Assembly (NCBI RefSeq): GCF_003710825.1
Contig: NZ_RHHQ01000005.1
Location: 124,001 to 188,000, forward strand
Origin: Brevibacillus fluminis
GTDB taxonomy: Bacteria > Bacillota > Bacilli > Brevibacillales > Brevibacillaceae
Length of the DNA stretch: 64,000 nt
Direction: 5' to 3'
Shown here in pieces: positions 55,944 through 63,996 of the stretch. The position numbers and the translations under genes are program-made. Below the pieces are notes generated by a model, which saw only the letters and a program-made list of their open reading frames with translations, was not told the DNA's origin and did not search any database. Numbering within the stretch: the stretch's first letter is position 1; each line of letters starts with the position of its first letter.

Positions 55944-56543
55944 ATGACGGAGACGACAAGGTACCCAGCTTATGACGTGTGGGAGCAGCACGCGGAATGG
56001 GATGAACATACCCAGCACGTTGTCGGCAAGCGGCGGATGGCCAAGCTGGCAAACCGGTTTTTCACCCATGCGGAAGGGTTGCAGATGCAGACGGTAGCTG
56101 CGCTTTTGATCGATGAGAATCGCCAGGAAGTGCTCTCCTTTGTTATGGAGCATCTCGATGAAAAGCTTGTCAGCCCGATTGGCGAATCACAGCGAAAGGT
56201 GGGAATTCCCGTGCGGTCCGAGCTTTATCGGAAAGGGTTGGCGGGAATTGACGAAGCGAGTCATGCTGCTTACCGCGCAAGCTTCCTCGCACTTGATCGC
56301 GAACGACAACTGGACATTTTGTCACACGTTGCGGAGGGGAAGGCGGCACAGACGGAGGCGTGGAAGGCATTGCCACAAAAAGAGTTCTTTAAAGCACTTT
56401 TGAATGATGTAGTGAGCGCGTGCTATTCGCACCCGGCCATTTGGTCGGAAATCGGCTACGGTGGCCCTGCTTATCCACGTGGGTACGTGCGGGTGGAAAA
56501 AGGATTGGTTGATCCGTGGGAGGCAAAGCGAAATGGCGAATAA
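55944..56543 (+). CDS. Gluconate 2-dehydrogenase subunit 3 family protein
   Basis: The 199-residue protein shows the small-subunit pattern: RRMAKLANRFFTHAEGLQMQ near the start, AYRASFLALDRERQLDILSH, and C-terminal FFKALLNDVVSACYSHPAIW then GPAYPRGYVRV. Such subunits are needed for export or assembly of the flavoprotein subunit; here no Tat signal is obvious on this protein. Its end overlaps the GMC gene by 11 bases, a sign of coupled translation. Confidence 0.85.
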   Translation: MTETTRYPAYDVWEQHAEWDEHTQHVVGKRRMAKLANRFFTHAEGLQMQTVAALLIDENRQEVLSFVMEHLDEKLVSPIGESQRKVGIPVRSELYRKGLAGIDEASHAAYRASFLALDRERQLDILSHVAEGKAAQTEAWKALPQKEFFKALLNDVVSACYSHPAIWSEIGYGGPAYPRGYVRVEKGLVDPWEAKRNGE

Positions 56544-58134
56544 AGAGCGACTTGATTTTGCAGCCAAGCGGAAATATGCCGATGGAGCTGATGTTTGCAT
56601 TGTTGGGGCAGGCGCGGCAGGTGGCGTGCTTGCTTACGAGCTCGCGAAGGAAGGGTTAAAGGTCGTCGTCCTGGAGGCCGGGCCATTTTGGGACCCGCAG
56701 CACGACTTTGCCAGCGACGAGCTTGCGACCCGGCGATTGGCTTGGCAGGCAACGCGCCTAGTGGACGGAGCCAATCCGCTCAAGCTCGGACACAACAATT
56801 CCGGACGCGGTGTTGGCGGAGGCACCGTGCATTTTACTGGGGTCTTCCTGCGTTTTCATGAAAGTGATTTCATGACAAAAAGCGTGGATGGGGTCGGTGA
56901 GGACTGGCCAATCCGCTATCAGGACCTTGCCCCTTATTATGATTACATCGAGCGGGAAATCGCGGTATCCGGCCCTAACCATTTTCCTTGGGGCTCTTAC
57001 AACGGGCCGTACCCGTACCCGGTCCGCGAGCCGATCAGCGCCAATGCACAGCTGTTCCGCGAGGCTTGCGAGCAACGGGGGATCGAGAGCGTTGTAGCCC
57101 CGCTGGCGATTTTGTCAGGACCTTTCGATGGAAGGCCGCCTTGCATCAATCGCGGTTTTTGCAATCAGGGCTGTATGCCCAATGCCAAGTACAGCGGGTT
57201 GATCCACCACATCCCCAAAGCGATCGATCTGGGAGCGGAAGTTTTGGCGGATTGCATGGTGACACAGGTGCTCACGGATGGGACAAGGACAACCGGCGTA
57301 GTATTTGACCATGATGGGGAGAGCTATGTACAAAAGGCGCGGGTGGTCATTCTAGCGGGATTTGTGGTCGAGACACCGCGGCTTTTGCTGCATTCGGCAA
57401 CGCCGCATTTTCCGGAAGGTCTGGCCAATTCCAGCGGATGGGTGGGCAAAGCAATCATGCCGCATTCCAGCCAGGATGTGTACGGCTTGCTTCCAGAGGA
57501 GGTGCGCTTGTACAAAGGCACGCCCGTCCTCGCTCTCACCCAGCATTTTTATGAAACCGACCGTGACCGAGGATTCGCACGCGGTTATACGCTGAGCGCT
57601 CATGGCTCCCGGCCGGTAGGGATGGCATCCGCGATTGCGACCGAACAACAAAATGGGAAGATGCTTTGGGGTCAGAAACTGCGCCGCACCATGCTTGATT
57701 ACAACTGGTATGCGCGCATTACCTTGGTAGGCGAAGTGCTACCCAATCCCGATAACAAAGTCTCATTGGCGAATGAAAAAGATGAATACGGAATGCCTTT
57801 AGCGCGGGTGACTTTCAGCTATGGAGAAAATGACAAACGACTGATTTCGCACGCGATTGAACAGATGAACGAGCTGATTTTGGCGATGGGGGGCAAACCT
57901 GCGCATGTTGTCGAGGATACGGCGCATTTGATGGGAGGCTGTCGGATGGGGGATGATCCCAAGACCTCTGTCGTCGATTCATTCGGACGCTGTCACGACA
58001 TACCGAATCTGTATATCGCCGGAGCAAGCACATTTGTCACGTCCAGCGGGGCCAATCCGACCAATACGGTCATGGCGTTGGCGGCCCGCACAGCTGATCA
58101 TTTGGTCGAGGTGATGCGTGCAGGGGAGTTGTAA
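56533..58134 (+). CDS. GMC family FAD oxidoreductase (gluconate 2-dehydrogenase-like)
   Basis: The 533-residue flavoenzyme starts behind GGGAGG. The FAD site is DVCIVGAGAAGGVLAYELAKEG; GRGVGGGTVHFTGVFLRFH is the GMC signature; C-terminal MGGCRMGDDPKTSVVDSFGR and SGANPTNTVMALAART carry active-site and FAD contacts. There is no secretion signal. Together with the subunit-3-like gene it probably oxidizes a sugar acid or polyol; the electron acceptor is not evident because the usual cytochrome c subunit is absent. Confidence 0.9.
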   Translation: MANKERLDFAAKRKYADGADVCIVGAGAAGGVLAYELAKEGLKVVVLEAGPFWDPQHDFASDELATRRLAWQATRLVDGANPLKLGHNNSGRGVGGGTVHFTGVFLRFHESDFMTKSVDGVGEDWPIRYQDLAPYYDYIEREIAVSGPNHFPWGSYNGPYPYPVREPISANAQLFREACEQRGIESVVAPLAILSGPFDGRPPCINRGFCNQGCMPNAKYSGLIHHIPKAIDLGAEVLADCMVTQVLTDGTRTTGVVFDHDGESYVQKARVVILAGFVVETPRLLLHSATPHFPEGLANSSGWVGKAIMPHSSQDVYGLLPEEVRLYKGTPVLALTQHFYETDRDRGFARGYTLSAHGSRPVGMASAIATEQQNGKMLWGQKLRRTMLDYNWYARITLVGEVLPNPDNKVSLANEKDEYGMPLARVTFSYGENDKRLISHAIEQMNELILAMGGKPAHVVEDTAHLMGGCRMGDDPKTSVVDSFGRCHDIPNLYIAGASTFVTSSGANPTNTVMALAARTADHLVEVMRAGEL

Positions 58135-58141
58135 AAAAATA

Positions 58142-58173
58142 TTTCGCATGAAAAATTTCGCATAAAAGTTTCG
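58142..58173. promoter_or_regulatory. Three direct TTTCG(CAT) repeats upstream of arsR-type gene
   Basis: TTTCGCAT at 58142 and 58156 and TTTCG at 58169 (periods 14 and 13), followed by an A/T-rich TATAGTATACT -10-like region near 58195. A regulator site is possible. Confidence 0.35.
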
Positions 58174-58239
58174 TTCCCTATCCCACTATTCCTATAGTAT
58201 ACTGTTTACATGTAATAAAGGGAAAAGCGGGGGAGAGGA

Positions 58240-58578
58240 ATGGAAGGTTCAGAAATCGTTCAACTAATGTATCTGGCAGACCTGTTTAAGCTGCTTGGTG
58301 ACAAGACTCGTCTTACGATCATGGCTCTGCTGTACGTTCAATCCCTGTGTGTTCGTGATTTAGTGGAAATATTGCAAGTGTCGCAACCATCGGTGTCCCA
58401 ACATCTAGCAAAGCTGCGTATTCAGGGATTAGTGAAAGAAACGCGCCAAGGTGCATGGGTTTTCTACTCGATCAATTCCGAGCATATGCCGATTGTCAAA
58501 ATGATCTTGGATCAAATGCCAGATATGCAACACACGATTAAAACCGTGCAAAATGAACAAGTAAAAGCCGCTTATTGA
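58240..58578 (+). CDS. ArsR family transcriptional regulator
   Basis: The 112-residue winged-helix repressor (GGGGGAGAGG site) reads LADLFKLLGDKTRLTIMALL, then LVEILQVSQPSVSQHLAKLR and WVFYSINSEH. The ArsR metal site ELCVCDL is changed to SLCVRDL, leaving one Cys, so classical arsenite sensing by a Cys trio is unlikely at that helix. Direct repeats lie upstream. Its target is unknown. Confidence 0.88.
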   Translation: MEGSEIVQLMYLADLFKLLGDKTRLTIMALLYVQSLCVRDLVEILQVSQPSVSQHLAKLRIQGLVKETRQGAWVFYSINSEHMPIVKMILDQMPDMQHTIKTVQNEQVKAAY

Positions 58579-58594
58579 GAAGCTGGCTCGTAAA

Positions 58595-58630
58595 GGAGCG
58601 TCGGACGTAAAACCGTGCGCTCTTTTTTTT
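58595..58630 (+). terminator. Terminator after the ArsR gene
   Basis: GAGCG / CGCTC with inner ACG/CGT pairing and eight T. Confidence 0.75.
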
Positions 58631-58714
58631 ACGTGCAAAAATTGACAGGCATTCGTGGGGCGTTCATCCTTGGGCAGCCACCCCGAAACGGTTTTTTTTT
58701 ACTATTTCCTACAG

Positions 58715-58746
58715 GGATACATCGCTTCGAAGGTGCACACATTATA
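58715..58746 (+). promoter_or_regulatory. Possible sigma-G-type promoter of the SASP gene
   Basis: GGATA (58715-58719) and CATTATA (58740-58746) resemble forespore promoter elements; the 20-base spacer is longer than usual. Confidence 0.35.
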
Positions 58747-58772
58747 GTCGTACCGGAGGAGGTGAATCAAAC

Positions 58773-59033
58773 ATGGCGAAACGCAATAAAACCGCTGGTA
58801 TGACTCCAGCTGCGCAACAAGCGCAAGCGCAAAACACAGCGACTGAATTCGCAAGCGAAACAAACGCAGCAGAAGTTCGTAGCCAAAACCAACAATCTGC
58901 TGCTCGCGCTGCACAAGCGCAAACGCAAAACACAGCGACTGAATTTGCGAGCGAAACAAACGTGGCAGAGGTTCGTAAACAAAACCAACAATCTGCTTCC
59001 CGTTCTGCTCAGCAAAACAACATCAATCAATAG
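58773..59033 (+). CDS. sspE: Gamma-type small acid-soluble spore protein
   Basis: The 86-residue, Gln/Ala/Asn-rich protein starts behind GGAGGTG. Two repeats are visible: QNTATEFASETNAAEVRSQN and QNTATEFASETNVAEVRKQN, each carrying the EFASET motif typical of gamma SASP (cut by GPR protease in germination). It serves as an amino-acid store in the spore core. It proves that the host is an endospore former. Confidence 0.96.
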   Translation: MAKRNKTAGMTPAAQQAQAQNTATEFASETNAAEVRSQNQQSAARAAQAQTQNTATEFASETNVAEVRKQNQQSASRSAQQNNINQ

Positions 59034-59045
59034 TCGACTGTATTA

Positions 59046-59079
59046 TCCCTCCACCATTTGTGGAGGGATTTGATTTTTT
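59046..59079 (+). terminator. Terminator after sspE
   Basis: CCCTCCAC / GTGGAGGG stem, five-base loop, T-rich tail. Confidence 0.88.
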
Positions 59080-59127
59080 CTGTGGAACTTGCCACAATGG
59101 GAGCGTGATGAAGCGGGGAGTGATACA

Positions 59128-59517
59128 GTGATTATTGGAACAGGCATCGACCTATTGGAAATCGAACGGATCTCACAGATCGACAAGCGGCAGCCAAAGC
59201 TTGTAAACAGGGTGCTGACAGAAAGTGAAATGGCAGCGGTGCCTGTAAAGGAACCGCGTAGAACCGAATACATAGCAAGTCGCTATGCCGTTAAGGAAGC
59301 AGCCTCCAAAGCATTTGGGACAGGAATTGGAGCTTCCCTCGGCTTCCATGATATCGAAATTCGCAAGGACCGGCTCGGCAAGCCATGCCTCGATGTGACA
59401 AAAGAAGCGGTGGAGCGATGCTTCCCTGCAGAAGATCCGACCCGTTTGCGTTTTCATGTCAGCATTTCCCACAGTAAGCAGTTCGTCGTCGCTCAAGTCA
59501 TCGTCGAACGAACCTAA
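59128..59517 (+). CDS. acpS: Holo-[acyl-carrier-protein] synthase
   Basis: GTG 59128 follows GGGGAG at seven bases; 129 residues. AcpS transfers 4'-phosphopantetheine from CoA to ACP. Motifs: IIGTGIDLLEIERI (metal-binding Asp), ASRYAVKEAASKAFGTGIG (KEAxxKA signature) and FHVSISHSKQFVVAQVIVE. It heads the conserved acpS / lipoprotein / alr / endoAI / endoA arrangement of Bacillus. Confidence 0.93.
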   Translation: MIIGTGIDLLEIERISQIDKRQPKLVNRVLTESEMAAVPVKEPRRTEYIASRYAVKEAASKAFGTGIGASLGFHDIEIRKDRLGKPCLDVTKEAVERCFPAEDPTRLRFHVSISHSKQFVVAQVIVERT

Positions 59518-59742
59518 CTTGTCTGCATACTGGGACGAGAATGGACATAGATATATATCGCATGGAGTAGGAGGGACGACCTGACGGGTTCGGGAACACG
59601 TTGTCCGCCAGCCAAACGGGCGATCTATCATGATCTTTTTCGTCAAAAGAGACAAGTCCGGTCAGCTGCAGGCTGCCAAATTTCCTGGGAAATTGACAGG
59701 CCTCCCTCCAGTGTCGAAAAAGACTAGGAGGAGTTGAGTTAC
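59518..59742 (+). other. 225-base gap between acpS and the LolA-like gene
   Basis: I see no confident gene. A 33-codon frame from ATG 59630 (MIFFVKRDKSGQLQ...) and a CTG-opened frame behind GGAGGG near 59578 both end just before 59743, but neither has convincing features. No known riboswitch core was recognized. Confidence 0.5.
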
Positions 59743-60774
59743 ATGAGACGAAGGGCTATTTGGATCGCGCTATTGTTGATGTTATCTCTTATTTCCACCG
59801 GCTGCTTTGGCGCCAAAACGCCGGAGGACGTAGTGGAAGATCTAAGCAGTAACCTCAATAAAATCAATGGCTACAAGTCCAGTGCGGTGCTCACGCTGCA
59901 AATGGGATCGACACCACAGGAGTACAATGTGGAAGTATGGTATGCCAAGCCGACAAAGTATCGTGTCGCGCTGACATCCAAGCAGCGAAATATTACCCAG
60001 ATCATCCTGCGTAACGATGAAGGGGTTTTTGTCCTCACGCCGCACCTGAACAAGAGCTTCCGTTTCCAAAGCGGCTGGCCGGAAAACAACGGGCCTCTCT
60101 ACTTGTACGAAACGTTGGTACACAGCATCGTGGAAGACAACGAACGCGTTGTAAATATGGCTGACAAGCAGTATGTCTTCGAGGTAAAAGCCAATTACAG
60201 CGGGAATCGTTCGCTGGCAAAGCAAAAAATATGGATGACAGAAGATTTCAAACCGACGCAAGCGGAAATTATGGACAACAATATGAACACATTGGTCAAT
60301 ATCAAATTTAACGAATTCACCTTCAATCCGACTTTTGACAAGGACGCATTTGACAAAGATCGTAATATGACCAGCTCGATTACAGCCGTTCCGACACTGG
60401 CGACAAACGGAACGCCGTTGAAGAAGCCGAACGACCAATTCGGCGTCATCGAGCCAACTTACTTACCAAAAGGTGTTCAGCAGGTGGATATCGAACCGGT
60501 GAAGGTCGATGGACAGCGCGTTGTCGTCCTGAAGTACCAGGGTGCGTACAATTACCTACTGTCTGAATCCCGCCCTACAGCTGCTTCTGTTTCCTATGAA
60601 CAAGGCATGCCGCTTGATCTCGGCTTCACGGTCGGGGTACTGACGCAGATGGGTGAGAACCGCAGGTTGCTGACATGGGAGCTGGATGGGGTGGAGTTCC
60701 AGCTGAAAGGCGACCTGCCTGAAGAAGAAATGGTCAAAATCGCTGACTCGATGTACGGGTTAGGTGGGAAATAA
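59743..60774 (+). CDS. LolA-like outer-membrane-lipoprotein-sorting-type lipoprotein (YdcC/GerS-like)
   Basis: The 343-residue protein starts at ATG 59743 behind AGGAGGAG (a TTG nine bases earlier is too close). Signal with lipobox ISTGCFG. The mature part has the LolA-type half-barrel: YKSSAVLTLQMGSTPQEYNV, VWYAKPTKYRVAL, DEGVFVLTPHLNKSFRF, YVFEVKANYSG, QKIWMTEDFKPTQAEIMD. Position between acpS and alr matches YdcC in Bacillus, and GerS, a germination lipoprotein next to alr2, in Clostridioides. A role in the spore or cell envelope is likely. Confidence 0.87.
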   Translation: MRRRAIWIALLLMLSLISTGCFGAKTPEDVVEDLSSNLNKINGYKSSAVLTLQMGSTPQEYNVEVWYAKPTKYRVALTSKQRNITQIILRNDEGVFVLTPHLNKSFRFQSGWPENNGPLYLYETLVHSIVEDNERVVNMADKQYVFEVKANYSGNRSLAKQKIWMTEDFKPTQAEIMDNNMNTLVNIKFNEFTFNPTFDKDAFDKDRNMTSSITAVPTLATNGTPLKKPNDQFGVIEPTYLPKGVQQVDIEPVKVDGQRVVVLKYQGAYNYLLSESRPTAASVSYEQGMPLDLGFTVGVLTQMGENRRLLTWELDGVEFQLKGDLPEEEMVKIADSMYGLGGK

Positions 60775-60784
60775 CCAACGGATG

Positions 60785-60815
60785 CCCCCCTTGCTAAATC
60801 GGCAGGGGGTCTTTT
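60785..60815 (+). terminator. Terminator after the LolA-like gene
   Basis: CCCCCtTGC / GCAGGGGG stem, T-rich tail. Confidence 0.85.
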
Positions 60816-61014
60816 ATATAAGTGCTAGCCATGTTTTCTAAACGTAAAACGAGGATTCAAGCTGTCCAATTTGCAAATACACGCGCGATTGAGCCAAAAC
60901 GTGAGGATTCCAACGAATCGATGAGTTTATTAGCATTGGTTAATATTGTCATCGTTTTCATGCGAGATAGCGCCGGTTTTTGCGGGGGTTGCCGATTTGC
61001 AGGAGAAAATACGG

Positions 61015-61164
61015 ATGATTACAATAGAAGCAAGTGGATGCGTAAAGACAAAAAATCCGTTTTTTGATCCAAAGCTCTCATCAACGCAACGAAGCGATGT
61101 ACCACAATTGCTAGCTGTCATTGCGAAAAAATCGAACTTTTACCTGTTACAACAGGCAATATGA
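61015..61164 (+). CDS. Possible 49-residue protein of unknown function
   Basis: AGGAG precedes ATG 61015 by nine bases. The product is basic, with no recognized domain; its end overlaps the palindrome at 61143-61156. Codon use gives no strong support. Confidence 0.25.
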   Translation: MITIEASGCVKTKNPFFDPKLSSTQRSDVPQLLAVIAKKSNFYLLQQAI

Positions 61165-61165
61165 T
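61143..61165 (+). promoter_or_regulatory. Perfect dyad plus -10-like element
   Basis: CCTGTT-AC-AACAGG (61143-61156) directly precedes TATGAT (61160-61165), a usual position for a repressor site in the promoter spacer; the -35 is poor. Confidence 0.4.
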
Positions 61166-61224
61166 TAGGACTGTACCGATTGTAACGGCTTTGATAGGGA
61201 GCGTCTCAAGGGAGGCGTATTAAT

Positions 61225-61281
61225 ATGGCGACGATTGTCGAGATGATCGCAATCTTGTTCCGTTGGAATAACCGTCAGTAA
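61225..61281 (+). CDS. Micro-ORF encoding MATIVEMIAILFRWNNRQ
   Basis: An 18-codon frame starts nine bases after AAGGGAGG. The peptide has a short hydrophobic stretch (IVEMIAILF) and a polar, basic tail, like small membrane or toxin-like peptides or a leader peptide. A promoter-like dyad lies upstream and a strong terminator 56 bases downstream, so it has the form of an independent small transcription unit. No homologue is known to me. Confidence 0.45.
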   Translation: MATIVEMIAILFRWNNRQ

Positions 61282-61336
61282 CCTGTGTGAAAGCCGTATC
61301 CACTGTAACACCAATGTAAGAAACTGCAATAAATAA

Positions 61337-61370
61337 ACCAGAGTCGAGTTGGACTCTGGTTCTTTTCTTT
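61337..61370 (+). terminator. Terminator after the micro-ORF
   Basis: ACCAGAGTC / GACTCTGGT perfect 9-bp stem, six-base loop, T-rich tail. Confidence 0.88.
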
Positions 61371-61497
61371 TCATCATCGGCAAACGGGTCAGGGAGTTCT
61401 GCTATGCTTATTCCTCAAGGGGCCAATTAAATCCCCCAACGTTACCCAATCTTTTTCAAATCCTTGATTTTACCGGGGGAGTGACAGTCTTTGTTCA

Positions 61498-61527
61498 TTG
61501 ACACGCCGTGGCAAAAAAGGATAAGAT
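61498..61527 (+). promoter_or_regulatory. Sigma-A promoter upstream of the alr operon
   Basis: TTGACA (61498-61503), 18-base spacer, TAAGAT (61522-61527), 36 bases before the start of the next gene. Confidence 0.75.
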
Positions 61528-61562
61528 ACGCATAGCAAATGATGAGGTGAGAAAAGGAATCT

Positions 61563-62003
61563 ATGAAAAAAGGAACGGACGAAATTCTGTATCAAGCGGA
61601 AGCTCAGTATAAGGATTTGTTATTGCGCAAAACGTTCGGGTTGCGCATTTTAGAGACCGTTGTTTTCATAGTGGGGATGCTTTTGGCTTCTGCGGTGTTT
61701 AATTCGGAAACGCTTGTTTTCAAAATAAGCGCATTTGTTATCGCATTTGCAGTCGTCGGTTTGGCGCCGTTTGTTTACAAAGTCGTGCTGCGACCGCGTT
61801 ATACGCTGACGAAATCTCACTTGGTCATCTCCATTTCTGGTAAGGAACGCTCCTTTCCGCTCAATGAAGTGGAAGCAATCATCGAAGGGCGTCATATGTA
61901 TCGATTATCGGGTAAACGCGAGGCCCTCATGGTGTCGCGCGATTTTCTTGCTCATTTGAATGAGCGCATTTTCCTATTCCAGCGAAAAAATAAGAGGCGA
62001 TAA
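61563..62003 (+). CDS. Two-helix membrane protein with PH-like C-terminal domain
   Basis: The 146-residue protein (AAAGGA site) has helices at about 28-48 (LETVVFIVGMLLASAVF) and 53-73 (FKISAFVIAFAVVGLAPFVY), then a soluble beta-rich domain (YTLTKSHLVISISGKERSFP, ALMVSRDFLAHLNERI) like bacterial PH/YdbT-type domains. Function unknown. It is three bases upstream of alr and shares its promoter. Confidence 0.78.
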   Translation: MKKGTDEILYQAEAQYKDLLLRKTFGLRILETVVFIVGMLLASAVFNSETLVFKISAFVIAFAVVGLAPFVYKVVLRPRYTLTKSHLVISISGKERSFPLNEVEAIIEGRHMYRLSGKREALMVSRDFLAHLNERIFLFQRKNKRR

Positions 62004-62006
62004 ACG

Positions 62007-63188
62007 ATGAAGCCATATTGCAGGGATACATGGGTTGAAGTGAATCTTGATGCGATAAGTGCCAATGTCCGTACGTTTCGTGCGCATACCCCCAAACAGA
62101 CGGGCATTATGGCAGTGGTAAAGGCGGATGGGTATGGTCATGGCTCAGTACAGGTTGCCCGTGAAGCGATTGCTGCCGGGGCAGACACACTTGGCGTGGC
62201 CATGCTGGATGAAGCGATTGTATTGCGAAAGGCTGGCATCACGGAACCGGTGCTGGTGCTCGGATACACACCGCTCGACAGTGTGGAGAAGGCGCACCGA
62301 TGGGACGTGGAGTTGACCGCGTACCAGGCAGACTGGATTCGGGAAGCGGATCGGCTGCTCTTGCAAAGCGAAAATCCAGCTAAGCCGCTCGGCATTCATT
62401 TGAAAGCCGATACAGGCATGGGACGCATCGGTGTAAGGGAGATTCCAGAATTACTCGAGGTGACGGAAGCGCTGGCAGCTGCTAAGCGACTCGCCTGGAC
62501 CGGGATCTTCACTCATTTCGCCTGTGCGGACGAACCGGATACGAGCCATGTTAAAGCGCAGCATGAACGCTTTCAGGAGATGCTGGCGGCGTTGCGCGAA
62601 ATTGGCTATCAATTGCCTTTGGTACACTGCTGCAATTCAGCGGCTGCAATCGTTTTTCCCGAATGGGGTTATGATACAATCCGTCTGGGCATAAGCTTAT
62701 ACGGATTATACCCGTCGCCATACCTCAAAGAGCGTCAAGATATTCAACTTGTCCCTGCGCTCAGTTTGAAGACGCGTATCGCGCATGTGAAAACGGCGGC
62801 GGAGCCGTTTACGGTGAGCTACGGCGCGACATATACGGCGCAGCCAGGGGAGCAGGTCGCGACATTGCCGATTGGATACGCGGACGGATTTTCCCGCGCA
62901 TTTTCCAACCGTGGCATCGTGCTGCACAATGGAATGCGTGCGCCTGTCGTCGGCAGGGTTTGCATGGACCAAACGATGGTTCGGATTGATCAAGGCAACG
63001 CCCGTGTCGGGGATGAGGTTGTCCTGTATGGGAAGCAAGGAACCGAGGAGTTTTCGCTTGATGAGGCTGCTGCGATCCTCGGTACCATCAATTATGAAGT
63101 TCCGTGTATGCTGAATGCGCGCGTGCCTAGAATCTATTTGCGAAACTACGAGTGTGTCGAAATATGCCAAGGGATCGTGAAGGGATAA
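62007..63188 (+). CDS. alr: Alanine racemase
   Basis: The 393-residue PLP enzyme interconverts L- and D-alanine for peptidoglycan. ATG 62007 has a weak GAGGCG site and is probably coupled to the preceding gene. Motifs: WVEVNLDAISANVRTF, PLP lysine in AVVKADGYGHG, HLKADTGMGRIGVR, HCCNSAAA, the catalytic Tyr in YGATYTA and GYADGFSRAFSNRG, VGRVCMDQTMVRI. The following toxin-antitoxin pair is the conserved Bacillus arrangement. Confidence 0.95.
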   Translation: MKPYCRDTWVEVNLDAISANVRTFRAHTPKQTGIMAVVKADGYGHGSVQVAREAIAAGADTLGVAMLDEAIVLRKAGITEPVLVLGYTPLDSVEKAHRWDVELTAYQADWIREADRLLLQSENPAKPLGIHLKADTGMGRIGVREIPELLEVTEALAAAKRLAWTGIFTHFACADEPDTSHVKAQHERFQEMLAALREIGYQLPLVHCCNSAAAIVFPEWGYDTIRLGISLYGLYPSPYLKERQDIQLVPALSLKTRIAHVKTAAEPFTVSYGATYTAQPGEQVATLPIGYADGFSRAFSNRGIVLHNGMRAPVVGRVCMDQTMVRIDQGNARVGDEVVLYGKQGTEEFSLDEAAAILGTINYEVPCMLNARVPRIYLRNYECVEICQGIVKG

Positions 63189-63318
63189 GATGTATGTAAT
63201 TTTCTAGCCGATCCGTTTGCATGATTCAGCAGGAATTAAGGTGAAAAAGTCGAATAGGTATGAGGTATATTTTTGCATCTTGTTCGACATAATGGTATTG
63301 TCGCGAATGGAAGTCCGG

Positions 63319-63324
63319 TATAAT
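63319..63324 (+). promoter_or_regulatory. -10 element before the endoAI-endoA genes
   Basis: Consensus TATAAT, 40 bases before the TTG start; TTGTCG 15 bases upstream is a weak -35. It suggests that the toxin-antitoxin pair can be transcribed apart from alr. Confidence 0.5.
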
Positions 63325-63363
63325 CTTTTATTTCCGTGGGTATTGGTTGGAGGTGGATTTGTC

Positions 63364-63642
63364 TTGTCTAAGCCAAATACAAAACGCATCATGATAAGCT
63401 TGCCGCAAAATTTACTACAGGAAGTAGACGGGGTTATAGAAAAAGAGAAGTCCAATCGGAGTGAATTTGTACGCCAAGCGATGAGTTTATATTTAAAAGA
63501 ACGTAAGAAACGTTTCATTCGTGAGACGATGCAAAAAGGATATATGGAAATGGCAAAAATCAATTTGAGAATGGCGTCGGAAGCATTCGGAGCTGAAGAA
63601 GAAGCTGATCTCACCTTGGACCGCTTAGTAAGCGGGGTGTAA
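63364..63642 (+). CDS. ndoAI: Antitoxin EndoAI (ribbon-helix-helix, MazE analogue)
   Basis: TTG 63364 lies eight bases after GAGGTG and gives MSKPNTKRIMISLPQNLLQE, 92 residues like Bacillus EndoAI (93). The N-terminal ribbon-helix-helix (MISLPQNLLQEVDGVIEKEK, SNRSEFVRQAMSLYL) binds DNA; the C-terminal region (GYMEMAKINLRMASEAFGAE, LDRLVSGV) wraps the toxin. It neutralizes EndoA encoded four bases downstream. Confidence 0.94.
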   Translation: MSKPNTKRIMISLPQNLLQEVDGVIEKEKSNRSEFVRQAMSLYLKERKKRFIRETMQKGYMEMAKINLRMASEAFGAEEEADLTLDRLVSGV

Positions 63643-63645
63643 CGT

Positions 63646-63996
63646 GTGATTGTAAAACGTGGCGATGTTTTTTTCGCGGATCTTTCCCCTGTGGTAGGCT
63701 CCGAACAAGGGGGCGTCCGACCAGTATTAGTGATTCAAAACGATATTGGCAATCGGTTCAGTCCTACGGTTATCGTAGCAGCGATAACGGCCCAGATTCA
63801 GAAGGCAAAGTTGCCGACGCATGTGGAAATTGATGCGAAAACCTATGGTTTTGATCGCGATTCTGTCATTTTGCTTGAGCAGATTCGGACCATAGACAAA
63901 CAGCGTCTCACTGATAAAATTACACATTTGGACGAAGAAATGATGGAACGTGTGAATGAATCCCTGCAAATCAGTTTGGGATTAATCGATTTTTAA
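63646..63996 (+). CDS. ndoA: Endoribonuclease toxin EndoA (MazF/PemK family)
   Basis: GTG 63646 follows GGGGTG; 116 residues, the exact family length. MazF motifs: [31 protein letters not shown] with the catalytic Arg, [20 protein letters not shown] and [15 protein letters not shown] with the Thr/Gln contacts. It cuts mRNA at short sequences (UACAU in Bacillus) and causes growth arrest when free of antitoxin. Only four bases remain to the window edge. Confidence 0.95.
   Translation: MIVKRGDVFFADLSPVVGSEQGGVRPVLVIQNDIGNRFSPTVIVAAITAQIQKAKLPTHVEIDAKTYGFDRDSVILLEQIRTIDKQRLTDKITHLDEEMMERVNESLQISLGLIDF

Larger units (their letters stand above)
60816..61497 (+). other. 682-base region with small-ORF candidates between the LolA-like gene and the alr promoter
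   Basis: No normal-sized gene is convincing. A frame at 60834-61067 has no ribosome binding site. A 49-codon frame from ATG 61015 (MITIEASGCVKTKN...) to 61164 has AGGAG nine bases upstream and may be real at low confidence. A perfect CCTGTT-AC-AACAGG dyad lies at 61143-61156 followed by TATGAT (61160-61165), then a micro-ORF at 61225 and a terminator at 61337. Between 61371 and 61497 nothing was recognized. Confidence 0.5.

Noticed and set aside
59535..59640. Possible riboswitch leader before the LolA-like gene
   Set aside because: GGGACGACC recalls guanidine-II ACGR loops, but the required paired hairpins are not formed.
60834..61067. Frame MFSKRKTRIQAVQ... in the gap before alr
   Set aside because: No ribosome binding site and no recognizable pattern; not called as a gene.
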